Below are positions 30,182-38,238 of a stretch of DNA of 64,000 bases, piece by piece. Numbering within the stretch: position 1 is the first letter of the stretch; the number at the start of each line of letters is the position of its first letter. The DNA comes from Acidimicrobiia bacterium (GTDB lineage: Bacteria; Actinomycetota; Acidimicrobiia; Acidimicrobiales; Bin134), in NCBI GenBank assembly GCA_022826705.1, contig JAJDUJ010000012.1:31933-95932 (forward strand), given 5' to 3'. The notes below the pieces were generated by a model. The model saw only the letters and a program-made list of their open reading frames with translations. It searched no databases and had not been told where the DNA came from. The position numbers and the translations under genes are program-made.

Positions 30182-31096
30182 ATGAGTTTCTCCTTCGCTG
30201 ACGTCGACTCAGTGCGCAAGGGCCTGAGCGATGTGCAGTATCTGGCCGATGAGGGCATCGCCGGGGTGGTTTATCTGGCCGAGCGCTTGCAGAAGCCGGT
30301 GCTGGTGGAGGGTCCAGCCGGCACTGGTAAGACCCAGTTGGCCAAGAGCGTGGCCGAGGCCACTGGCGCCCGGCTCATCCGCCTCCAGTGCTACGAGGGT
30401 CTCGACGAGTCCAAGGCTCTGTATGAGTGGAACTACAAGAAGCAGCTCCTGCGCATCCAGGCCGAGCGCCAGGGAGAGGATCCCGAGGGCGAGGGCATGT
30501 GGCAGCAGATCGAGGACGACCTGTTCTCTGAGGAGTTCCTGCTCACCCGACCGCTGTTGGAGGCCATCCGCGCCGCTGAGCCGGTGGTGCTGCTCATCGA
30601 CGAGGTCGACCGGGTGGAGATCGAGACCGAGGCGCTGTTGCTGGAGATCCTGTCCGACTACCAGGTGTCCATCCCCGAGTTGGGCACGGTGGCTGCCAGC
30701 CAGATCCCGTTGGTATTCCTCACCTCCAACAACACCCGGGAGCTGTCGGAGGCCCTCAAGCGGCGGTGCCTGTTCCTGCACATCGACTATCCCGATCTCG
30801 ACCGGGAGAAGGAGATCGTGCTGGCCAAGGTGCCCGGCGTGGGCGAGAGCCTGGCCGACCAGGTGGCCCGCATCGTGCGCTCGGTTCGCCAGATCGAGCT
30901 GAAGAAAGCCCCGTCGGTGTCCGAGACCCTGGACTGGGCCCGCACTCTGGTACTGCTGGGAGTGGAGCACATCGACGCCGACACCGCGGCCGAGACGGTG
31001 AACATCCTGCTCAAGTACCGCAGCGACATCGAAAAGGCGCTCAAGGAGTTCGCCTCCTCCGACGAGGATTTTGCCGCCCCGGTCGCAACCTCGTGA
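30182..31096 (+). CDS. MoxR-family AAA+ ATPase (CoxD-like)
   Basis: A 304-residue AAA+ protein. Walker A VEGPAGTGKTQLA lies at about 42-54, Walker B VVLLIDEVDR at about 137 and sensor 1 in FLTSNNTRELSEALKRR. The pattern LQCYEGLDESKALYEWNY is typical of the CoxD/MoxR branch. Such ATPases act as chaperones, usually with a von Willebrand A protein, in metallocofactor insertion or activation of a partner enzyme. The VWA partner gene follows after 69 nt. No CO dehydrogenase or other obvious client lies nearby, so the client is unknown. Confidence 0.88.
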   Translation: MSFSFADVDSVRKGLSDVQYLADEGIAGVVYLAERLQKPVLVEGPAGTGKTQLAKSVAEATGARLIRLQCYEGLDESKALYEWNYKKQLLRIQAERQGEDPEGEGMWQQIEDDLFSEEFLLTRPLLEAIRAAEPVVLLIDEVDRVEIETEALLLEILSDYQVSIPELGTVAASQIPLVFLTSNNTRELSEALKRRCLFLHIDYPDLDREKEIVLAKVPGVGESLADQVARIVRSVRQIELKKAPSVSETLDWARTLVLLGVEHIDADTAAETVNILLKYRSDIEKALKEFASSDEDFAAPVATS

Positions 31097-31165
31097 CCCT
31101 CCTGGTCAGACGCAAGGTCACTGGCCTCACTGGCAAGCCCTTTACGGTTCAGCCCTGAGCCTGCC

Positions 31166-32626
31166 ATGAAGGTCGAGCCCGCCACCTCCCCGCTGCTGGC
31201 GCTTCTGGCCGGGTTCATCTCCGAACTGCGGGCCGCGGGGCTGCCGGTCAGCCTCACCGAGAACCTGGACGCCATGGAGGCAATCCAGCACATCCCCATT
31301 GAAGACCGGGATGCGTTCAAGTACGCGTTGGCCGCCACCCTGGTGAAGAACCATGCCCACTGGCGGGCCTTCGAGACGGTGTTCGAGGTGTACTTCTCGC
31401 TGCGGGGGGCCGAATACGACCTCATCGATGGCGAGTGGCCCGAAGGCATGGACCTGTCCGACTTCGTCGACGGCATGGACGGCCAGCAGCGCCGCCAGGG
31501 CGGGGGAGGCGGCGAGGCCATGTCGGCCGAGCAGCTGGCCGAGATGCTCTTTCAGGCGCTGATGCGGGGCGACGACGCCCTCATGCGGGCCATTGCCCGC
31601 CAAGCGGTGCAGCGCTACGCCGGCATGGAGCCCGGCCGGCCGGTAGGAGGCACCTACTACCTGTACCGCACGCTGCGGAACCTCGACCTCGACGGCGTGC
31701 TGGAGCGCCTGATGGACCAGGCCCGCCAGGACGCCCCCGGTGACCTCACCCCGCTCGAGGAGCGGCTCGAGCGTGACGAGTTCGAGGCTCGCGTAGACCA
31801 GCTCCGCAAGGAGGTTGAGGCCGAGATCCGCCGCCGGCTGGTGGCCGATCGGGGAGTGGAGGCCATGGCCAAGACCCTCCGGAAGCCTCTGCCCGAAGAC
31901 GTGGACTTCATGCACGCCAGCAGGGAGGAGATGATGGCCCTGCGCCGGGCCATCTACCCGCTCACCCGCAAGCTGGCCGTGCGGCTGGCCCGCAAGCGCC
32001 GTCATGGTCGCAAGGGTCCGCTGGACTTCCGCAACACCATGCGCCACTCGCTCTCCTACGGTGGCGTGCCCGCCGAGCCCAAGTTCCGCTATCCCCGTCC
32101 GGCCAAGCCCGAGATCATGGTGGTGGCCGACGTGAGCGGGTCGGTGGCCGCCTTCGCCCGATTCACCCTCCATCTGGTGTACGCCATCAGCAACCAGTTC
32201 TCCAAGGTCCGCTCATTCGTGTTCATCGACGGCCTCGACGAGGTGACCAGCTTCTTCGAGGGGGTGGACGACATCGGCGAGGCCGTCCACCGGGTGAACG
32301 CCGAAGCCGATGTGGTGTGGGTAGACGGCCACTCCGACTACGGCCACGCCTTCGAGGTGTTCTGGGAGCGCTACGGGAAAGACGTCGGCCCCAAGACCAC
32401 GGTGATGATCCTGGGCGACGCCCGCAACAACTACCACGCCTCCCAGGCCTGGATCCTCAAAGAGATCGAGCACCGGGCCCGCAAAGTCTTCTGGCTAAAC
32501 CCCGAACCCGGCGCCTACTGGGACACCGGCGATTCCATCGTCTCCGAATACGGCGTCCACTGCGACGGAGTCTTCGAAGTCCGCAACCTCCGCCAACTAG
32601 AAGGCTTCGTAGAGAACCTCGTGTGA
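31166..32626 (+). CDS. VWA-domain protein (CoxE-like), MoxR partner
   Basis: A 486-residue protein. The N-terminal half is helical (LLALLAGFISELRAAGLPVSL, then an EAMSAEQLAEMLFQALMRGDD segment). The C-terminal von Willebrand A domain has the metal-ion site DVSGSV (about 318-323) and later acidic residues in WVDGHSDYGHAFEVF. The VADVSGSVAAFARF pattern fits the CoxE family. It is inferred to work with the upstream AAA+ ATPase as a two-part chaperone. It is convergent with the RCC1 lipoprotein gene 34 nt downstream. Confidence 0.85.
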   Translation: MKVEPATSPLLALLAGFISELRAAGLPVSLTENLDAMEAIQHIPIEDRDAFKYALAATLVKNHAHWRAFETVFEVYFSLRGAEYDLIDGEWPEGMDLSDFVDGMDGQQRRQGGGGGEAMSAEQLAEMLFQALMRGDDALMRAIARQAVQRYAGMEPGRPVGGTYYLYRTLRNLDLDGVLERLMDQARQDAPGDLTPLEERLERDEFEARVDQLRKEVEAEIRRRLVADRGVEAMAKTLRKPLPEDVDFMHASREEMMALRRAIYPLTRKLAVRLARKRRHGRKGPLDFRNTMRHSLSYGGVPAEPKFRYPRPAKPEIMVVADVSGSVAAFARFTLHLVYAISNQFSKVRSFVFIDGLDEVTSFFEGVDDIGEAVHRVNAEADVVWVDGHSDYGHAFEVFWERYGKDVGPKTTVMILGDARNNYHASQAWILKEIEHRARKVFWLNPEPGAYWDTGDSIVSEYGVHCDGVFEVRNLRQLEGFVENLV

Positions 32627-32660
32627 CCTCCTCAACTGGGGTCACCAGCCCGGCCGATCC

Positions 32661-33653
32661 CTAGCTTGACGGTACGTCCAGTTGCCCGTTGCGGTTGTCA
32701 CCCCAACATGTGACGGCCCCGTTGGCGCGTACTCCGCATGAGTGCATCCAATCAGCTGAGAGGGCGAAGAATTGGCCATTGGGAGCATCCGACTGTCCAA
32801 AATCGTTGTCGCCCCAGCATTGGATTGTCCCGTCGGTTCTAAGCCCACACGAGTGCCTCTCTCCGACTGAGATGGCAGTGAACTGACCCTCGGGAGCATC
32901 GTTGTCGTCCCAGCATTGGATTGTCGCGTCGATTCTGAGCCCGCAGGAATTGACTCCGCCAGCTGAGATCGCGGTGAATTGCCCTTCGGGAGTATCAATC
33001 CGTCCGCTGTCGGCGAACCCCCAGCATTCGATGACCCTGTCGGTCGTTAGCCCGCACGAATGGGATGACCCGGCGGAGACAGCGGTGAAATGGCCTTCGG
33101 GAGCATCGGTTTGACCACCCCAGTTCTTGCCCCAGCATTCAATGGTTCCGTCAGCTCTGAGTCCACATGAGTGGTCTCCTCCGGCAGAGATGGCAGTGAA
33201 CTGGCCTTCGGGAGCGCCAGCCACGTAGCCCCAGCAATCGGCGGTTCCGTCGGTGTACAGTCCGCAGAAGTGTTCGTAGCCGGCAGAGACGGCGGTGAAC
33301 TGGCCCTCAGGTGCCTGTGTCTCCTCATTTGAGCGTCTGCCCCAGCACTGGGCAGTTCCATCAGTGCGTAATCCGCACGAGAAGTTCCGCCTATGGCTTC
33401 CACCGGTCGTCACCGCTGTATACCGGATTCCGGTTGCCTCCAACATCAGCTGTGCAGCCCCATCTTCTTCGGCAACCATCGTCGGGATGCCAGTTTCCCG
33501 ATTGGGAGGTTCTTCACACCCAGCGAGACCGGCCGCAACTGCGGAACCGGCAGCCAGAATCAGCATCGCTTCCCCCAGATGGCGCCAAACCCGACGAAAC
33601 GACCCGCGGCAACTCGGCAATGCCCTACTGCCGTTGGATCCCTCGGTTCCCAT
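32661..33653 (-). CDS. RCC1-repeat lipoprotein (seven-bladed propeller)
   Basis: A protein of about 330 residues. The leader ends with the lipobox LAGC (Cys at about residue 46 from ATG 33653; hydrophobic core AMLILAAGSAVAAG), so it is probably membrane-anchored outside the cell. Seven repeats of about 37-40 residues follow the pattern G.FTA.SAG..HSCGLR.DGTI.CWG, usually joined by APEGQ. Each carries one or two Cys and a CW(G/D), which suggests a seven-bladed RCC1-like beta propeller. ATG 33653 is preferred over 33716, as a -10-like box lies 8 nt upstream. It may bind a ligand or surface partner. It shares its repeat type with the broken gene at 0.5-2.1 kb. Confidence 0.8.
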   Translation of the reverse strand: MGTEGSNGSRALPSCRGSFRRVWRHLGEAMLILAAGSAVAAGLAGCEEPPNRETGIPTMVAEEDGAAQLMLEATGIRYTAVTTGGSHRRNFSCGLRTDGTAQCWGRRSNEETQAPEGQFTAVSAGYEHFCGLYTDGTADCWGYVAGAPEGQFTAISAGGDHSCGLRADGTIECWGKNWGGQTDAPEGHFTAVSAGSSHSCGLTTDRVIECWGFADSGRIDTPEGQFTAISAGGVNSCGLRIDATIQCWDDNDAPEGQFTAISVGERHSCGLRTDGTIQCWGDNDFGQSDAPNGQFFALSADWMHSCGVRANGAVTCWGDNRNGQLDVPSS

Positions 33654-33661
33654 ACTGAACA

Positions 33662-33667
33662 AACCTA
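33662..33667 (-). promoter_or_regulatory. -10 box for the RCC1 lipoprotein gene
   Basis: TAGGTT on the minus strand, 8 nt before ATG 33653. Confidence 0.4.
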
Positions 33668-33881
33668 CAAATTCCTGAATCGCCTCCATAGACGGGAATT
33701 CACGGGTTGGTTCCATAACCGAGGAGTCCCCGAACTAGTGCTGTCTGAGGAAGCCCATGGGTCAGCGCACATTCAGTTGTCAAGGTGCGAATTCCGGGTT
33801 GGTCGTCCTTGGTCCCCTGGCAAAGAGTCGCGAGAGATGTGGCCGCGGGCATTGCCGGGTTGCCCTGTGGTCGGTCGGTGC

Positions 33882-35075
33882 TCAGCTGAGCAGCACGGGA
33901 TTGCGCTGGGGCGGCCTATGAGTGTCCACGCCTTCATCGGGGAAGGGGTCCGGTGGTTGGTGAAGCTCAAAGCGTCCGGAATCAGAGCACTTGATGACCT
34001 GCCAGCCGTCGTCGTGGATGTTGTGATGGCAGCGGGCGCAGACCAGCACCAAGTTGTCGAGGTTTGTCGGCCCACCCCAGGACCAAGGCTGAATGTGGTG
34101 GGCCTGGCACCAGGCTGGATTTGCGTCGCAGCCGATGCACCCCTTGTCTCGCAATGCCAAGGCCGCACGCTGGGCCTCGGTGGCGATTCGCCGCTTGCGA
34201 CCCAGCCAGAGCTCTTGAGTCTTGGCCCGAAACACACCGGGCAGGATGTCTGCGTCGCAGGCCATCCGGCGCAGTTCGCCCATCGGAATTGGTGTTCCGT
34301 CGCACAGACGGGCGTTGACCAACTCCTGTTGGACAACGTCGTAGTCGGCAATGACCAACAGTGCCGTTCGTGGCCGCTGGCCCGACTTCGGCTCCAAGAT
34401 CAACTCGGCCAAGGCGTCGGCCATTCGCTGTTGTGGGGTACGGCGCCTCTTGGGGTCTTCCTTCCGCCACAGCTCCCGCTCCTTGTCGGAAATGGCCAGG
34501 GCAAGCCGGTTCCCGGTGATCGGGTCGAATTCGCCGGACAGAACAAACATGCCGTCTTCCCGGCTCTCAAAGAACCGGCCGTTGCGGTTCTTGCGCTGCT
34601 TGTCGAGGATCGACTGCCTGTCGTCTTCGGAGTGCTCTCGCTGTTCTTTGCGCACTGTGCGGGCAAACTGGTCGTAGGGCTCATGCTTGGCCGCCTCGAC
34701 CAGCACAGCTTCATCAATGGGTCCCTCCGATGAAGCCTTGGCGATCAGCCATGCATGCTTCTGCGGTATCTCGCCGGACTCCAACGCTGTCCAAGTCTGA
34801 GCCAACCCAGTCAAACTGGCAGCGGTCTCCACCTCCCGCTTGGCCTCCCGCTTGGAAACCTGAAGTTCGTCCCGCGCCGCCATCTCCGCAGCACCCTGAC
34901 CAAGCTGGTCGCGCTCAGCATTGATGAGGCGTACCCTCCACCCGGCAAGTCGGGCCTCAGCGCGTCGCACCGAGGCCATAGCGGCCCTTCTCTGCGCCTC
35001 CGACATACCCGCCGGGTCTGTCTCCGGAATTTCTAAAGTGACCTCAAAATCCCTGGTCACAGCCTTATTTGCCAT
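33882..35075 (-). CDS. HNH endonuclease with DUF222-type N-terminal region
   Basis: A 397-residue protein. A long helical N-terminal region (about 1-200, rich in Ala/Arg/Glu, with SEAQRRAAMASVRRAEARLAGWR) resembles DUF222. A C-terminal HNH nuclease domain lies at about 312-348: two CxxC-like pairs (GCIGCDA, CARCHH) around CQAHHIQPWSWGG and LDNLVLVC. Actinobacterial genomes carry many copies of this family, some inside mobile elements. The role here is unknown and may be mobile or repair related. It is divergent from the methyltransferase gene. Confidence 0.88.
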   Translation of the reverse strand: MANKAVTRDFEVTLEIPETDPAGMSEAQRRAAMASVRRAEARLAGWRVRLINAERDQLGQGAAEMAARDELQVSKREAKREVETAASLTGLAQTWTALESGEIPQKHAWLIAKASSEGPIDEAVLVEAAKHEPYDQFARTVRKEQREHSEDDRQSILDKQRKNRNGRFFESREDGMFVLSGEFDPITGNRLALAISDKERELWRKEDPKRRRTPQQRMADALAELILEPKSGQRPRTALLVIADYDVVQQELVNARLCDGTPIPMGELRRMACDADILPGVFRAKTQELWLGRKRRIATEAQRAALALRDKGCIGCDANPAWCQAHHIQPWSWGGPTNLDNLVLVCARCHHNIHDDGWQVIKCSDSGRFELHQPPDPFPDEGVDTHRPPQRNPVLLS

Positions 35076-35082
35076 GCCAGGT

Positions 35083-35088
35083 ACAATA
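35083..35088 (-). promoter_or_regulatory. -10 box for the HNH endonuclease gene
   Basis: TATTGT on the minus strand, 7 nt before ATG 35075. Confidence 0.4.
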
Positions 35089-35239
35089 CCTACGACCAGT
35101 GACAGCTTGTCAGAGCAGGGGTCCGACTTGAATTGGACCAGTTCGATCCCAGTGCCGAATCCGAATCACCTTTGCCTGCTGCAGCACCTCCACTTGTCTT
35201 CAACGTGAATTCGCTCCGGACCCTTGAATCAACCCACTT

Positions 35240-35851
35240 ATGCTGGATGTCCTTGTCGGGAAGCGGGGTCGAATTGTGAAGGCGGTGCCGCCGCTTGTCG
35301 CCGCAGCTGAGATGAGGGCTGTCGAACACGACTTCGGTCACTCGTGCCAACGGGGCGTGGGGGAATTGCTTTCATTCCTGGCCACTACTACTCCGCCCGG
35401 CGGTCGCATTCTTGAACTCGGGACGGGGTTTGGTGTGGGACTGGCGTGGATTTTGTCTGGGCTCGGCTCACGGACCGACGTCGAGATCGTGACCATAGAG
35501 CGGGATGTCGAGCGGGTCGCGTCGCTTGCTGAAGTCGACCTCCCTGCCCACGCATCAATAGTTGAGGGCGACATAGAGGCTTTGCTTCCAACACTGGGTC
35601 AGTTCGACCTGATCTTCGCAGATGCTGAAGCGGGAAAGTGGACCGGCCTTGAACTCACAATTTCAGCCCTTGCACCACGGGCCCTGCTTCTTGTCGATGA
35701 TATGGACATCTCGCACTATGACTCCTCACACGATCGCTCAACGGTTGAGGCTGTCCGAAAGGCGCTGATGACTGACCCTCGTCTGACCGCAGTCGAGTTG
35801 AACGCATCTTCCGGCATGATTCTTGCGTCGCGCCTCGCGGAGGTGCTCTAG
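35240..35851 (+). CDS. Class I SAM-dependent methyltransferase (O-methyltransferase-like)
   Basis: A 203-residue protein with a Rossmann methyltransferase core: ILELGTGFGVGLAWIL (motif I, about 56-71), EIVTIERD (motif II acidic residue), IVEGDIEALLP and LIFADAEAGKW (motif IV). The order and the DLIFADA motif resemble the catechol O-methyltransferase-like group, but the usual metal-binding residues are only partly evident, so the substrate is unknown. Start uncertain: ATG 35240 lacks an obvious ribosome-binding site, and GTG 35276 is an alternative. Confidence 0.75.
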   Translation: MLDVLVGKRGRIVKAVPPLVAAAEMRAVEHDFGHSCQRGVGELLSFLATTTPPGGRILELGTGFGVGLAWILSGLGSRTDVEIVTIERDVERVASLAEVDLPAHASIVEGDIEALLPTLGQFDLIFADAEAGKWTGLELTISALAPRALLLVDDMDISHYDSSHDRSTVEAVRKALMTDPRLTAVELNASSGMILASRLAEVL

Positions 35852-35881
35852 AAGCTTCCCGATTCGGTTCTGGCTAAGACA

Positions 35882-36430
35882 TCAATTGGCCGTGTTGGGT
35901 TCAACAATCGTTGAGTCTCTTTCGGCAGCAGCAGTCTTCCAGGCTTCGAGCACCGGGCCGATATGGCTGGGAAACGCCAGTGTGTCTGGCAGCTCCCAGC
36001 TCTGGAAGTAGCGTGCCTCACTCACCTCGGAAGGGTTGATATCAAGATGACCGGGATGAGTTGCTCGGGCCGTGTAGTAGATGTTCAGCGTTGACTCGAC
36101 TGGCCGCTCCCCGGCAGTCCCTGGCTGATCGGGATACACATCCATCCAAATCCCTAGAAATCCAGTGATCGTGATGTCGAGACCCACTTCTTCGCGCACC
36201 TCACGAATCGCGGTTGCTTCGGGATGCTCGGCGGGGTCGCAGAATCCGCCGGGAATGTCCCACGCGCCCCTCCATGGCTCACTGGCCCGCTTCACAAGGA
36301 GAACTGTGCTGTCACAGACCACCAGCGCTGAGGCGCTCGGCTTGGGGTTAAGCCAGTGAGACTCATTGCACGCTGGGCAACACGTAGGTGGAAGTTTGGC
36401 CAGTGCATGGCCACAATGCATGCAATACAT
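35882..36430 (-). CDS. Nudix hydrolase with N-terminal zinc ribbon
   Basis: A 182-residue protein. Cys3, Cys6, Cys18 and Cys21 (MYCMHCGHAL, TCCPACNE) form a small zinc ribbon like that of NudC-type proteins. The Nudix box GGFCDPAEHPEATAIREVRE continues with EVG (about 62-85). It hydrolyses a nucleoside-diphosphate-linked substrate that cannot be predicted. ATG 36430 is chosen because a TAGGGT box lies 8 nt upstream. It is divergent from rpiB with a shared 106-nt intergenic region. Confidence 0.85.
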   Translation of the reverse strand: MYCMHCGHALAKLPPTCCPACNESHWLNPKPSASALVVCDSTVLLVKRASEPWRGAWDIPGGFCDPAEHPEATAIREVREEVGLDITITGFLGIWMDVYPDQPGTAGERPVESTLNIYYTARATHPGHLDINPSEVSEARYFQSWELPDTLAFPSHIGPVLEAWKTAAAERDSTIVEPNTAN

Positions 36431-36438
36431 CAGACCGG

Positions 36439-36444
36439 ACCCTA
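36439..36444 (-). promoter_or_regulatory. -10 box for the Nudix gene
   Basis: TAGGGT on the minus strand, 8 nt before ATG 36430. Confidence 0.45.
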
Positions 36445-36521
36445 ATGGGCGCAGACCAGACCCAGTCCCGAGTGGCGATTGTTGCAATCCCAGAAGACTC
36501 TTGGGGCTGTCTCGCTAGGGG

Positions 36522-36527
36522 TAGCGT
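36522..36527 (+). promoter_or_regulatory. -10 box for rpiB
   Basis: TAGCGT, 9 nt before ATG 36537. Confidence 0.35.
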
Positions 36528-36536
36528 TTCGTTGTC

Positions 36537-36977
36537 ATGAGGATCTCGATTGGTGCTGATCACGCTGGCTTCCAACTGAAGGGGACTCTGGTTGAAGCGC
36601 TTCAACGACACGGTCACGAGGTTGTTGATCGCGGCACGGTAGATACCCAGCCGGTCGACTATCCAGAATTCTGCGCAAGCGTGGCGCGAGACGTAGCGGC
36701 GGGACGGGCTGACCGGGGAATTGTGCTCGGCGGCTCTGGACAAGGTGAACAGATAGCAGCCAACAAGATCCCCTCCATTCGTGCGGCACTATGCAACTGT
36801 TTAGCGACGGCCCGCTTATCGCGCTCACACAATGATGCAAACGTCCTCGCCGTTGGTGCACGGATCGTCGCTGCAGAACTTGCTGTCGAGATCATGGAAC
36901 TCTGGTTGGAGACGCCATTTGACGGAGGACGCCATCAAGCGCGGATCGACCAAATTGCTCAATTGGAGACCCGCTAG
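36537..36977 (+). CDS. rpiB: RpiB/LacAB-family sugar-phosphate isomerase, Cys-less type
   Basis: 146 residues, normal length. ISIGADHAGFQLK at the N terminus, IAANKIPSIRAALC and SRSHNDANVLAVGAR identify the family, which interconverts ribose-5-phosphate and ribulose-5-phosphate. The loop that holds the catalytic Cys in the E. coli type (CGTG) reads GGSGQGE here, with Glu71 in the place used as base by the mycobacterial enzyme. The enzyme therefore belongs to the Glu-using branch. Allose-6-phosphate or another sugar phosphate is an alternative substrate. It is convergent with mcrC, 13 nt apart. Confidence 0.85.
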   Translation: MRISIGADHAGFQLKGTLVEALQRHGHEVVDRGTVDTQPVDYPEFCASVARDVAAGRADRGIVLGGSGQGEQIAANKIPSIRAALCNCLATARLSRSHNDANVLAVGARIVAAELAVEIMELWLETPFDGGRHQARIDQIAQLETR

Positions 36978-36990
36978 TTGTAGAGGGTGG

Positions 36991-38238
36991 TCACAGGAGG
37001 GCCGGTGAACGTGCTGGCTCCTGTTGAGCAGGGGCAACCAAAGGACGGATTGACCGGACTCGCTGTCTGATCCAGGTGGCGGCCTCGGTGATTGCTGCGG
37101 TGACTTCTGTGGGTGAACCGCTGAGGTCGATGGCCAGAGTGTGGAGGAGCTTGCCGGCGTGGCGGACGGTGATCGTACGCTCGGGAACGCCACCGTCGTC
37201 GAGGCAGTAGATCAGCACGCCCTCGGGGAGATCCAGTGCAGTGGTGTAGGCCAGTAGCTGGTAGTAGTCGCTTGTCCGGGCCCGGGCGTCGTCGGTGAGC
37301 TTGTACTTGATGTCGGCCACATAGACCTCGTGGCCTTGCTTGCGGAACACCAGGTCGGGGCGGATCGGCACCTGTTGGCGGGTGTCTAAGTGGCGGTTGG
37401 ACTGGCTCCGCACTTCGAGGTGCCCTCTCAAGGCGCGGCGCAGCCGTTGGGTGACGAAGTTTTCGAACAGCCGGTTCATGTCCACAACGAACGATGACGC
37501 GGCGTGTTGACCACGCTGATCGGCCAGGGTCAGATTCTCCAGCAGTAGTCGGGCTAGTTGGAGAGCCGGCTGGTAGTGGGCATTCAGGCGGGTTATCGGT
37601 ATTCGGTCGAGGTAGTCGGCCCGCATGAATTCGTCGGCCACATCTTCCAAGGAAACCACTTGTTGGAGCAGCCGGCGCCGGTCCTCTGGATCGACTCGGG
37701 GCACACGCAACGCCAGCCGCGTTGCAGCCTTTAGGTAGCGGTTCTCGGTGATGTCCGGTGTGTACTCGTCATATCGGCAGGCCACGGGCAAAGCGATCCC
37801 CGCTTGGCGGAACTGGGCCGCCATGTCGATGCGGCCCCGCAGCGCGACGAGCCGGTCTTCTTGGTGCCGGTATGACCGCAGCAGCCCGCGGGCCAGGGTG
37901 GTCTCCAGAGTCCGGGTATAGAACGCGACTATCGAGGGCAGGAGGTCTGCCTTGTTTGCATAGTCGAACGCCTCCTGCCTCCATGCGCTTTCGTCAAGCC
38001 CCACCTCCAGCAGCAGAAAGAGATTCTCAGGGCGGATCTTCGGGCGGATCAGCACCCGGAGATCATCGACAACCAGAGTTCCCACCATATTCTGGGCGGT
38101 GATCGAGTAGCTGTCAGTGTCACCTGCGGGCTGTACCGTGATGATTCCTCGTCCTCTGGCGGCGAGGCGTTGTGCTTGGCCCTGAGCGAGTTCGACGGTG
38201 GTCGTCTCGTACTCGATGAGTTCGATCACGTCGCTCAC
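36991..38238 (-). CDS. mcrC: McrC-family nuclease subunit of an McrBC-type restriction system
   Basis: A 415-residue protein. The N-terminal half (about 1-230) has the McrC pattern (RGIITVQPAGDTDSYSITAQN, FDYANKADLLPSIVAFYT, ITENRYLKAA). The C-terminal PD-(D/E)xK nuclease core is seen as RPDLVF, about 13 residues, then VADIKYK (about 290-312), followed by SDYYQLLAY. It is inferred to cut DNA when driven by the GTPase/ATPase McrB, whose gene overlaps its start by four bases. It is last of a four-gene minus-strand operon that begins with a toxin-antitoxin pair at 41.7 kb. Confidence 0.9.
   Translation of the reverse strand: MSDVIELIEYETTTVELAQGQAQRLAARGRGIITVQPAGDTDSYSITAQNMVGTLVVDDLRVLIRPKIRPENLFLLLEVGLDESAWRQEAFDYANKADLLPSIVAFYTRTLETTLARGLLRSYRHQEDRLVALRGRIDMAAQFRQAGIALPVACRYDEYTPDITENRYLKAATRLALRVPRVDPEDRRRLLQQVVSLEDVADEFMRADYLDRIPITRLNAHYQPALQLARLLLENLTLADQRGQHAASSFVVDMNRLFENFVTQRLRRALRGHLEVRSQSNRHLDTRQQVPIRPDLVFRKQGHEVYVADIKYKLTDDARARTSDYYQLLAYTTALDLPEGVLIYCLDDGGVPERTITVRHAGKLLHTLAIDLSGSPTEVTAAITEAATWIRQRVRSIRPLVAPAQQEPARSPALL

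Noticed and set aside
30182..32626. Carbon monoxide dehydrogenase accessory operon
   Set aside because: The MoxR and VWA genes resemble CoxD and CoxE, but no CO dehydrogenase subunits or molybdenum cofactor genes are nearby.
32661..33653. CRISPR-like repeat array
   Set aside because: The regular repeats are in-frame coding repeats of the RCC1 propeller, with no unique spacers.
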